From positions 1 to 15,352 of the forward strand of contig QLUS01000028.1 in NCBI GenBank assembly GCA_018725535.1: DNA of 15,352 bases. The letters are read 5' to 3'. Under the pieces are notes generated by a model. It saw only the letters and a program-made list of their open reading frames with translations. It was not told the DNA's origin and ran no database searches. Source of the DNA: Bacillota bacterium. GTDB taxonomy: Bacteria; Bacillota; UBA994. Shown piece after piece: positions 7,736 through 14,112 of this stretch. A program made the translations under genes and the position numbers. Position 1 is the first letter of the stretch. Every line of letters starts with the position of its first letter.

Positions 7736-7764
7736 TTGACTCTTCACACGCTGCATGTTACTAT
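7736..7764 (+). promoter_or_regulatory. Sigma-A type promoter of the hydrogenase operon
   Basis: A TTGACT -35 box (7736-7741) and a TACTAT -10 box (7759-7764) are separated by 17 bases, each with one or two mismatches to the consensus. A TG dinucleotide at 7756-7757 forms an extended -10. Transcription would begin near 7771, leaving a leader of about 78 bases before the first gene. It is the best promoter match in the 247-base gap and faces the hydrogenase genes. Confidence 0.7.
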
Positions 7765-7782
7765 CGTCTTAGAACTCATTAT

Positions 7783-7815
7783 TTTTTTTCACAAGTCAAG
7801 CGCTTTTTTTCACAA
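7783..7815 (+). promoter_or_regulatory. Direct repeat TTTTTTTCACAA x2, candidate Rex-type half-sites
   Basis: Identical 12-mers TTTTTTTCACAA lie at 7783-7794 and 7804-7815, offset by 21 bases (two helical turns), in the transcribed leader just after the predicted promoter. The TTCACAA end equals one arm of the Rex operator TTGTGAAnnnnTTCACAA known from Gram-positive bacteria. Neither copy has a recognisable TTGTGAA left arm, so they are half-sites at best. A protein binding here would block or pause transcription soon after initiation. Rex is encoded directly upstream, which makes it the first candidate, but another regulator is possible. Confidence 0.4.
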
Positions 7816-7848
7816 AGTTAGAATTATTCGTTTTTAGGGGGAGACGCT

Positions 7849-8196
7849 GTGTTAACTATTGCAGAACTTAATGACATCCGCACGAGGGTGAGGCAGCACC
7901 TCAGTGTGCGCAAAGATGACAACGAAAACGAGGTGCGGGTAATTATTGGCGGGGGTACGACCGCAATTGCGGCCGGCTCGCGGCAGCTCATGGCGGCGGC
8001 ACTAGAAGAAATCTCATTGCATGCTGCCGCAAATGTGCAGGTAAGTCAGCGTGAACTAGATATAGAGGCGAACGAACAGCCCGCAGTGATCATTGCGGTA
8101 AACAGGAATGAGACCTTGCATAAGCGCTGCACACCCGCTGAACTGCGCAGTCTAATTCGCCGCTTCATCGCGGCACTTGCTGCAAACGCTAACTAG
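7849..8196 (+). CDS. Cysteine-depleted thioredoxin-like [2Fe-2S] ferredoxin-type protein, first gene of hydrogenase operon
   Basis: The protein has 115 residues from GTG 7849, five bases after AGGGGGAG. In many Clostridia a ~120-residue thioredoxin-fold ferredoxin-like protein is encoded directly before the NuoF-like hydrogenase subunit. The N-terminal helix (ELNDIRTRVRQHL), the strand and loop VRVIIGGGTTAIAAGSRQ and the later VQVSQRELDIEANEQPAVII line up with that family by pattern. The family has cysteines in GxGTCGIAAGA and TGCIGLCEKEP. Here those positions read T/A, L and A, and the only cysteine is Cys107 or close to it (HKRC) near the C-terminus. It therefore should not hold a [2Fe-2S] cluster. 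A structural or assembly role beside HydB is a reasonable guess. The match to the family is from memory of its motifs and is moderate. Confidence 0.65.
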   Translation: MLTIAELNDIRTRVRQHLSVRKDDNENEVRVIIGGGTTAIAAGSRQLMAAALEEISLHAAANVQVSQRELDIEANEQPAVIIAVNRNETLHKRCTPAELRSLIRRFIAALAANAN

Positions 8197-8220
8197 GCAC
8201 GACCCAATAGGAGGATTTAT

Positions 8221-10011
8221 ATGCAATACATTCGTTCTCATGTCCTCATCTGTGCTGGGACCGGCTGTACGTCTTCTGGGTGTAAGAGTGTAGAGCAGGC
8301 CATGCGCGCGGAAATCGAGCGTTTGGGCTTGACCAAAGAGGTCAAAATAGTGCAGACAGGCTGCTTTGGCTTCTGTAAGATTGGCCCTATCGTCATGATT
8401 TATCCGGAGGGGTCGTTTTACTGCTATGTGAAGCCCGAAGATGCGGCAGACTTAGCGCAGCAGCACTTGCTTAAAGGGCGTCTCGTAGAGCGGTTGCTGT
8501 ATCGCGATGTGCAAAACCCCAAGCCCACGGCCTTCTTTACGGACATTGGATTCTACAAAAAGCAGTACCGCGTCGCCTTAGCTAACTGCGGCGCTATTGA
8601 TGCCGAGAACATTGAGGAGTATATCGGCGTTGACGGCTATCAAGCCTTAGCTAGGGTAGTCTCGTCAATGACGCCAGCCGAGGTCATTCACACCGTCAAG
8701 GCATCTGGTCTTAGGGGACGGGGGGGTGGCGGCTTCTCCACCGGCCTCAAATGGGAGTTTGCGGCCAAAGCGCTTGGAGCTGTAAAGTATGTGGTTTGCA
8801 ACGCTGACGAGGGCGACCCCGGCGCGTTTATGGATCGCTCGATTCTTGAGGGCGACCCGCACTCCGTGATTGAGGCCATGGCCATCGCCGGGTATGCGAT
8901 TGGCGCGCGCCAAGGCTATGTGTACGTGCGCGCAGAGTACCCGATTGCCGTGCATCGCTTAAGCATCGCTATAGAGCAAGCCCGTAAATTAGGCATCTTA
9001 GGCCAAGGAGTCTTTGGCTCAACATTTGGTTTTGACATTTCTATTCGCCTAGGCGCAGGTGCGTTTGTGTGTGGCGAAGAAACCGCACTCTTGGCGTCCA
9101 TTGAGGGCAAACGCGGTATGCCTAAACCCCGCCCGCCGTACCCCGCCATCAAGGGTCTCTGGGATAAACCTACGCTCATTAACAATGTAGAGACTTTTGC
9201 CAACATCCCGCAGATCATCCTGCGCGGCCCCGAGTGGTTTGCATCCATGGGTACGGAGAACTCCAAGGGCACCAAAGTCTTTGCTCTTGCCGGGAATATC
9301 AACAACACCGGCCTAGTGGAAGTACCGATGGGAACAACACTGCGCGAGATAGTTTACGATATCGGCGGCGGCATTCCCGACAATCGCGCCTTCAAGGCCT
9401 GTCAGACGGGTGGCCCTTCCGGCGGATGTCTGCCAGCCGCGCTGCTTGACACGCCGGTTGACTACGACTCGCTGACCGCAGTAGGTTCCATGATGGGCTC
9501 AGGCGGGTTAATCGTTATGGACGAAAACACCTGTATGGTCGACGTTGCCCGCTTCTTTCTTGAGTTTACGCAAGACGAATCCTGCGGCAAATGTGTGCCA
9601 TGTCGCGAAGGGACCAAGCGGATGCTTGAGATTCTCGAGGACATCACCAAAGGACACGGTACGGCGGCAGACATCGACCTGCTCGAGGAACTCTCCGTGA
9701 CCATTAAAGGGGCGTCGCTGTGCGGCCTCGGGCAAACTGCGCCGAACCCGGTACTGGCTTCCTTGCGCTTCTTTAGGGACGAGTTTAACGCGCATATCCA
9801 AGACAAAAAGTGTCCGGCTGGCGTTTGCCAGGAACTACTGACGTTTAGCATCATCCCCGAGAAGTGTAAGGGATGCACTCTGTGTAAGAAAGTATGTCCT
9901 GTCAACGCTATTGCCGGCGCGGTCAAAACTGTCCACACCATTGACACGGCGAAGTGCATTAAGTGCGGCGCATGCATCCCGAAGTGTCCGTTTAAGGCCA
10001 TTGTGCGCTAG
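8221..10011 (+). CDS. hydB: NuoF-like flavoprotein subunit of bifurcating [FeFe] hydrogenase (HydB/HndC)
   Basis: The protein has 596 residues and starts at ATG 8221 after AGGAGG. Domains in order: a thioredoxin-like [2Fe-2S] domain (Cys11, Cys16 or Cys21, Cys48, Cys52 in QTGCFGFCKIGP); the NuoF FMN and NAD(H) fold with GLRGRGGGGFSTGLKWEFA, ADEGDPGAFMD and GAGAFVCGEETAL; and an SLBB region. Then come the NuoF [4Fe-4S] site (Cys455, Cys458, Cys461 in ESCGKCVPCREGT, plus Cys501) and a C-terminal two-cluster ferredoxin domain (Cys549/552/555/559 and Cys579/582/585/589). This full set, including the extra C-terminal ferredoxin, is characteristic of HydB of trimeric electron-bifurcating hydrogenases. 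FMN here is where NAD(H) exchanges electrons. It is followed 20 bases later by hydA. Confidence 0.95.
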   Translation: MQYIRSHVLICAGTGCTSSGCKSVEQAMRAEIERLGLTKEVKIVQTGCFGFCKIGPIVMIYPEGSFYCYVKPEDAADLAQQHLLKGRLVERLLYRDVQNPKPTAFFTDIGFYKKQYRVALANCGAIDAENIEEYIGVDGYQALARVVSSMTPAEVIHTVKASGLRGRGGGGFSTGLKWEFAAKALGAVKYVVCNADEGDPGAFMDRSILEGDPHSVIEAMAIAGYAIGARQGYVYVRAEYPIAVHRLSIAIEQARKLGILGQGVFGSTFGFDISIRLGAGAFVCGEETALLASIEGKRGMPKPRPPYPAIKGLWDKPTLINNVETFANIPQIILRGPEWFASMGTENSKGTKVFALAGNINNTGLVEVPMGTTLREIVYDIGGGIPDNRAFKACQTGGPSGGCLPAALLDTPVDYDSLTAVGSMMGSGGLIVMDENTCMVDVARFFLEFTQDESCGKCVPCREGTKRMLEILEDITKGHGTAADIDLLEELSVTIKGASLCGLGQTAPNPVLASLRFFRDEFNAHIQDKKCPAGVCQELLTFSIIPEKCKGCTLCKKVCPVNAIAGAVKTVHTIDTAKCIKCGACIPKCPFKAIVR

Positions 10012-10031
10012 TTGGCGAAAGGAGAACAAGC

Positions 10032-11756
10032 ATGGAACGCATAAAACTAACGATTGACGGCGCACCTGTAGAAGTAGACCCCGGCTCGACCGTGCTCGAT
10101 GCCGCGCGCAAAGCCGGCGTACATGTGCCCACCCTTTGTTTCCACCCCGAACTTCGCCTTGAGGGTTCCTGCAGGCTGTGTGTAGTCGAAATTGAAGGCA
10201 TGCAGAGCCTAGCGGCTTCATGTGTATACCCCGCGTCTTCCGGTATGCGAGTGCGCACAAATTCCGAAGTCGTGCGTAAGACCCGCAAGTCCATAGTCGA
10301 ACTTTTGCTCGCTAACCATCCGCAGGACTGCTTGGTGTGTCCGCGCCACGGGACATGTGAGCTGCAGGAAGTGTCGCACCAGCTAGGCGTGCGCAAGGTG
10401 CGCTTTAAGAACGACGCTCGAGCGCTAGCACAAGACCAGAGCAGCGTGGCGGTAGTGCGCGACCCGAACAAGTGCATTCTCTGCGGCCGTTGCATCCGCA
10501 TCTGTGAACAGGTGCAAAAAGTCTCGGCAATCGGCCTAGCTGGACGCGGTTCCAAGGCCGTTGTGACTACGCCTTTTGGCCACGGTTTGGCAGAGGGTCC
10601 GTGCGTGGCGTGCGGGCAGTGCATTAAGGTCTGCCCGGTTGCAGCACTAAAAGAAGCGGACGCGACAGAACAGACTTGGCGAGCCCTAAGCGATCCCACG
10701 CTGCATACGGTGGTCCAAGTAGCTCCGGCGGTGCGCGCTGCCTTAGGTGAGGAGTTTGGCATGCGTCCGGGGGCACTAGTGACGGAAAAGCTAGTCACCT
10801 CACTGCGCAAGCTAGGGTTTAACCAGGTTTTTGACACGCAATTTGGCGCGGACCTCACGATTGTAGAAGAAGGACACGAACTTTTGCGGCGGCTGAACGA
10901 GAGCAAGCACCTGCCCCTGATTACGTCCTGCAGTCCCGGCTGGGTTAAGTATGCGGAGCACTTCTGCCCGGAGATGCTCGAGCACTTGTCCACCTGCAAA
11001 TCGCCTCAGCAGATGCTTGGCGCGCTGGTGAAGACCTATTACGCAGAGAAAATAGGCGTGATGCCCAGCAATATTTTCCATGTCGCCATTATGCCCTGCA
11101 CCGCCAAAAAGTTCGAAGCCAGTCGCCCGGAAATGGGGCGCGACGGCGTGCGCGATGTCGACGCGGTGCTCACTACCCGCGAACTGGCCGCGATGCTTAA
11201 GGAGGCGGGGATTGACTTCGCCAACTTGCCGGACAGCGAGTTTGACCTGCCGCTTGGCATGTCTTCCGGCGCAGGCGGGATCTTTGGCGTGACGGGCGGT
11301 GTTACGGAGGCCGTGCTGCGCTCCGTAACGGAGCTTAAGACAGGCAAGGAGCTTGAGGAAATCGAGTTTCAGGGTGTACGAGGGTTTGCTGGCGTGAGGG
11401 AAGCGGTGATTGCGCTTAACGGCATGACGCTGAAGGTAGCGATTGTGAACTCCTTAGGCCAGGCAGAAAAGCTGCTCAAAAAAGTTAAGCAGGGCGAGGC
11501 CGAGTATCACTTCATTGAGATTATGGGCTGTCCTAGCGGCTGCATCGGGGGCGGCGGGCAACCCTTTAGCAAAGACCCGGAAATCAAGCACAAGCGCGCC
11601 GCAGCGCTGTACAGGCAAGACCACATGAAGCGCGTGCGCAAGTCACACGAGAACCCGGCGATTAGGGAGCTCTACCGCACATTTATCGGGGATCCCAACG
11701 GCGAAAAGGCGCACGCGCTGCTCCATACTCACTACCACGCGCGCCCGCGCTACTAA
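10032..11756 (+). CDS. hydA: [FeFe] hydrogenase catalytic subunit of the trimeric complex (HydA/HndD)
   Basis: The protein has 574 residues and starts at ATG 10032 after AAAGGAG. A plant-type [2Fe-2S] domain (Cys36, 47, 50, 64) is followed by the His-ligated [4Fe-4S] site (His96, Cys100, 103, 109). Two [4Fe-4S] clusters follow (Cys148/151/154/158 and Cys191/194/197/201), then the H-cluster domain. The H-cluster ligands are present: Cys300 in TSCSPGW, Cys356 in MPCTAKKFE, and Cys500 and Cys504 in MGCPSGCIGGGGQP. A C-terminal small-subunit region ends in LLHTHYHARPRY. The oddity is Ser301 (codon AGT), where well-studied enzymes have the proton-relay Cys of TSCCPGW. The protein catalyses reversible H2 formation in the cytoplasm together with HydB and HydC. 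No maturation genes (hydE, hydF, hydG) are in the window. Confidence 0.96.
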   Translation: MERIKLTIDGAPVEVDPGSTVLDAARKAGVHVPTLCFHPELRLEGSCRLCVVEIEGMQSLAASCVYPASSGMRVRTNSEVVRKTRKSIVELLLANHPQDCLVCPRHGTCELQEVSHQLGVRKVRFKNDARALAQDQSSVAVVRDPNKCILCGRCIRICEQVQKVSAIGLAGRGSKAVVTTPFGHGLAEGPCVACGQCIKVCPVAALKEADATEQTWRALSDPTLHTVVQVAPAVRAALGEEFGMRPGALVTEKLVTSLRKLGFNQVFDTQFGADLTIVEEGHELLRRLNESKHLPLITSCSPGWVKYAEHFCPEMLEHLSTCKSPQQMLGALVKTYYAEKIGVMPSNIFHVAIMPCTAKKFEASRPEMGRDGVRDVDAVLTTRELAAMLKEAGIDFANLPDSEFDLPLGMSSGAGGIFGVTGGVTEAVLRSVTELKTGKELEEIEFQGVRGFAGVREAVIALNGMTLKVAIVNSLGQAEKLLKKVKQGEAEYHFIEIMGCPSGCIGGGGQPFSKDPEIKHKRAAALYRQDHMKRVRKSHENPAIRELYRTFIGDPNGEKAHALLHTHYHARPRY

Positions 11757-11770
11757 TGGGGGTGTCATAT

Positions 11771-12310
11771 ATGACAGAAAGCAAATGTGTGGGCTGCACA
11801 GGCAGCTATACGCGTGATGAAAAGTGGGACCAGCTCGACGAAGTTATGGCCAAGCACAAGGCGCTGGAGGGCGCACTGATTATGATCCTACACAGAGCCC
11901 AACTCATCTTTGGCTATCTTCCCGAGGATGTGCAGCGTTACGTGGCGAAATCGCTCAATATTCCGCTCGCAGACGTCTACGGCGTGACCACGTTTTACTC
12001 GTCTTTCTCGCTCACCCCACGCGGTAAGCACCGCATTGCGGTATGTATGGGCACGGCGTGTTATGTACGCGGGGCGGGCGACTTACTCACGGCGTTTGAG
12101 AAAGCACTAGGCGTAAAGGTTGGACAGACAACGACTGACGGCTTGTTTACCCTGGAGGCCTCCCGCTGTATAGGGGCATGCGGTCTAGCACCGGTGCTGA
12201 CGGTGGGGGAGGACGTATACGGCAATATTATGAGTGCTGAACGCGTGCCTGATATTCTGCGTAAGTATAGGGCGGAGAAACAGCAATCAGAAAAGGTTGG
12301 CTTGTGCTAG
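11771..12310 (+). CDS. hydC: NuoE-like [2Fe-2S] subunit of bifurcating [FeFe] hydrogenase (HydC/HndA)
   Basis: The protein has 179 residues from ATG 11771, which has GGGGGTG seven bases upstream. An alternative ATG at 11756 overlaps the hydA stop but lacks a ribosome binding site. The helical N-terminal part (LEGALIMILHRAQLIFGYLP and VYGVTTFYSSFSLTPRGKH) is classic NuoE. The thioredoxin-like cluster site follows, with Cys92 and Cys97 (CMGTACYVRGA), then Cys133 and Cys137 (SRCIGACGLAP). The subunit relays electrons within the HydABC complex. Two points are unusual. The gene lies last of the three, although NuoE-like genes more often come first. There is also an extra N-terminal CVGC pair (Cys6, Cys9). 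The C-terminus ends in Cys179. Confidence 0.94.
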   Translation: MTESKCVGCTGSYTRDEKWDQLDEVMAKHKALEGALIMILHRAQLIFGYLPEDVQRYVAKSLNIPLADVYGVTTFYSSFSLTPRGKHRIAVCMGTACYVRGAGDLLTAFEKALGVKVGQTTTDGLFTLEASRCIGACGLAPVLTVGEDVYGNIMSAERVPDILRKYRAEKQQSEKVGLC

Positions 12311-12336
12311 CCTTTTAGGCCTAGGAGGGGAGTAAA

Positions 12337-12606
12337 CTGGTAGTTATTACTGTGTGCGTAGGTAGCTCGTGTTACCTGCGCGGTGCGCACAAGATTGCCG
12401 AAGCCTTTGAACAGGCTATACTGCGGCATGGGTTGCGCGGTAGAATAGAGTTACAGGGTGCCTTCTGCATGAATCGCTGCCTAGAGGGCGTGGCTGTAGC
12501 CGTTAACGGGGAACCTCTGCCGCGAGTCACAGAAGAAAACGTAGAGGACCTGTTTTGCACCTATGTGCTGGGAAAGGTGAACCTAGATGCGAGCCATTCG
12601 CGTTAG
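12337..12606 (+). CDS. Small thioredoxin-like [2Fe-2S] ferredoxin, HydS-associated (probable CTG start)
   Basis: The protein has 89 residues if read from CTG 12337, which lies six bases after AGGAGGGG (12323-12330). That gives L/M-VVITVCVGSSCYLRGAHK, in which the first beta strand is complete. Starting at GTG 12352 would delete that strand and leave the ribosome binding site 21 bases away. The cluster site is canonical: CVGSSC (CX4C) and AFCMNRC (CX3C), as in the C-terminal part of NuoE. The fold ends with a VNGEPLPRVTEENVEDLF helix typical of this family. It overlaps the sensory hydrogenase start by 20 bases, so the two products are probably made together. It is likely an electron carrier or partner subunit for HydS. 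Confidence 0.8.
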   Translation: MVVITVCVGSSCYLRGAHKIAEAFEQAILRHGLRGRIELQGAFCMNRCLEGVAVAVNGEPLPRVTEENVEDLFCTYVLGKVNLDASHSR

Positions 12607-13579
12607 ACAAGGGCTCTGTAAGAATTGCTACGCGTGCATTCGGGCTTGCGAAGTCAAGGCCACTTCCATCAAGCAAGGGCAAGCCTCCATTTTGGAGGAA
12701 GACTGTCTTGCTTGCGGAGCATGCCTTGCCGTTTGCCCGCAGAAGGCGAGGGAGATACGACGGGACGAGCATGTGGTCCACAATTTGCTGTGCGGGGCAA
12801 CCCCGGTATGGGTGAGCCTTGCACCTTCCGCAGCGCTTGGGCCGCACAGCCTAGAGCAGTGGTCGACGAAACTCGCTGACTTAGGGTTCGCGGGGGTGAG
12901 TCTCACTAGTTGGGGGGCCTTGTCTGTGTCTAAAACTTACGCTGAATTCGCGCGACGCGACGGCTGGGTGCTGACTACAGCCTGCCCCGCCGCAGTGAAA
13001 CTAACACAGCGGTTTTTCCCTAAACTAGCGCGCTTTCTTGCGGGGGTATCCTCACCCATGGTGACACACGCCGCTTGGCTAAAACAGACTTACGGATGTC
13101 GGGTCGTGTTTATTGGTCCCTGCGCGGCCAAGAAACATGAAGCGGAGCGTTGCGGGCAGGTAGACGTGGCTTTAACTTTTCCCGAGCTTCTACGCCTAAC
13201 TCCGCCTGTTGCTGTCTCCACTACTGCGCATGAGTCTTTCTCAGGGCAAGGCCTGATGCACTTTCCCCTGACAGGAGGGATGGTCGGCCAGGTTAACGTC
13301 CCCGTCTTGGCGCTTGACGGCGCGGAGCAGCGGCCTTTCGCCCGGAGCTGTCGCTCGCGGAAAGGCGAGCGATGCTGCTTGAGCTCAAAGAGGCGGCAGA
13401 ACATGAAGCGCGGGCGGTGTTACGCTCGCATTTGCCTGAGGGCAAACGCACGCAAGCGAGTGAGCAAAGTGTGCTTGAGGCGTTGCGACAGCTTGGTAAG
13501 ACCGAGCCGGCGCTTGAATACAACTGCGGAGCTTGCGGCTATCACACGTGCCGCGAAAAGGCGAGCGCGGTGGCCTTAG
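12587..13579 (+). CDS. hydS: Sensory [FeFe] hydrogenase HydS, N-terminal part, frame broken after about residue 245-255
   Basis: ATG 12587 follows GGAAAGGTG. Residues 1-~250 are a convincing sensory (group C type) [FeFe] hydrogenase. There are two [4Fe-4S] clusters (Cys11/14/17/21 and Cys40/43/46/50), the L1 motif TTACPAA with Cys133, and the L2 motif GPCAAKKHEAER with Cys179. The next segment runs VDVALTFPELLRL to FPLTGGMVGQVNVPVLALDG. The expected L3 motif (CxGGC type), which supplies the last two H-cluster cysteines, is absent in all three frames. Beyond about 13350 this frame reads as basic, low-quality sequence to its stop at 13577-13579. The natural continuation (Fe-S and PAS domains) is in another frame from 13318 on. 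So the true gene is interrupted by an out-of-frame deletion or an assembly error, or the protein is split. Family knowledge suggests H2 or redox sensing rather than bulk turnover. Confidence 0.85.
   Translation: MRAIRVRQGLCKNCYACIRACEVKATSIKQGQASILEEDCLACGACLAVCPQKAREIRRDEHVVHNLLCGATPVWVSLAPSAALGPHSLEQWSTKLADLGFAGVSLTSWGALSVSKTYAEFARRDGWVLTTACPAAVKLTQRFFPKLARFLAGVSSPMVTHAAWLKQTYGCRVVFIGPCAAKKHEAERCGQVDVALTFPELLRLTPPVAVSTTAHESFSGQGLMHFPLTGGMVGQVNVPVLALDGAEQRPFARSCRSRKGERCCLSSKRRQNMKRGRCYARICLRANARKRVSKVCLRRCDSLVRPSRRLNTTAELAAITRAAKRRARWP
13351..13372. repeat. Perfect 8-bp inverted repeat at the HydS frame break
   Basis: TCGCTCGC (13351-13358) and GCGAGCGA (13365-13372) form a perfect GC-rich stem with a GGAAAG loop. 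The stem lies at the transition between the two HydS reading frames and ends on the A of the downstream ATG. GGAAAGG in the loop could also serve as a ribosome binding site for that ATG. No T-run follows, so it is not an intrinsic terminator. Confidence 0.85.
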
Positions 13580-14112
13580 GCCGCGCAGAACTAGAAATGT
13601 GTCTGCCCTTTATGCGCGCTAAAGCGGAGTCATTGTCTAACTTAATCTTAGCTTCTACCCCCAATGCGATTGTCGTGGTTGACAAAGAACTCTGTGTGCA
13701 GGAGTGGAATGCTGCCGCCGAGCGCATGTTTGGTGTCCCCGCTAGCCTTGCTAAGGGTAAACGTGTGGGTGAATTTCTGCCGGAGGAGCATTTTGTCACG
13801 GCTCTGTCTAAGTTAGAATCCTCTAGCGGGCTTAAACTTTCTCCTATGCCAGCGCTGATTACGGCTTTGTCGGTTGTCCCCGTTAGGGGCGGGGACTTAG
13901 TCATGGGCATCTATTCCGATATTACGGAAATGGAAGAACAGGGCAAGGCGCTCGACAAGCTCAGGCAAGAGACGGTAGACAAGGCGCAGGAGGTTATCAA
14001 CAAGCAGATGCGGGTAGCACAAGATATTGCCAGCCTGCTCGGGGAAACGACGGCTGAAAGCAAAATGCTGCTCCTTAAGCTAATGCGGGTAGTGCAGGGT
14101 GAGAAAGCGTGA
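13372..14112 (+). CDS. hydS: HydS C-terminal part: Fe-S domain, PAS domain and coiled coil
   Basis: The open frame begins at 13318, and ATG 13372 gives 246 residues. Upstream codons read ELSLAERRAMLLELKEAA, which looks like the helix that normally follows the L3 motif of HydS. An Fe-S domain (NCGACGYHTCREKA, Cys52/55/60, plus Cys77 in EMCLPF) is followed by a PAS domain (about 88-188, with LASTPNAIVVVDKEL and WNAAAERMFG). A coiled-coil output segment (about 188-222) comes next. This is the C-terminal half of PAS-type sensory hydrogenases. Since both halves are on the same strand and overlap out of frame, they are most simply one gene with a deletion. Separate translation from ATG 13372, with GGAAAGG at 13359-13365, is possible. 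The stop overlaps the phosphatase start by four bases. Confidence 0.82.
   Translation: MLLELKEAAEHEARAVLRSHLPEGKRTQASEQSVLEALRQLGKTEPALEYNCGACGYHTCREKASAVALGRAELEMCLPFMRAKAESLSNLILASTPNAIVVVDKELCVQEWNAAAERMFGVPASLAKGKRVGEFLPEEHFVTALSKLESSSGLKLSPMPALITALSVVPVRGGDLVMGIYSDITEMEEQGKALDKLRQETVDKAQEVINKQMRVAQDIASLLGETTAESKMLLLKLMRVVQGEKA

Noticed and set aside
7798..7810. Intrinsic terminator formed by AAGCGCTT and the following T-run.
   Set aside because: The palindrome is only 8 bases with no loop, so it cannot form a stable hairpin. A clear open frame with a ribosome binding site follows.
7408..7821. Plus-strand open frame of 137 codons crossing the end of rex and the intergenic gap.
   Set aside because: It is out of frame with rex over its first half and then runs through repeats and the promoter. 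It shows no protein motif.
9992..10999. Minus-strand open frame of 335 codons covering hydA.
   Set aside because: It is antisense to the well-supported hydA domains and is rich in Ser, Arg and Thr as shadow frames are. No ribosome binding site or family motif was seen.
13331..13372. Programmed -1 frameshift in HydS, stimulated by the 8-bp hairpin.
   Set aside because: No X XXY YYZ slippery heptamer lies before the stem in the HydS frame, and a shift would not restore the missing L3 motif.
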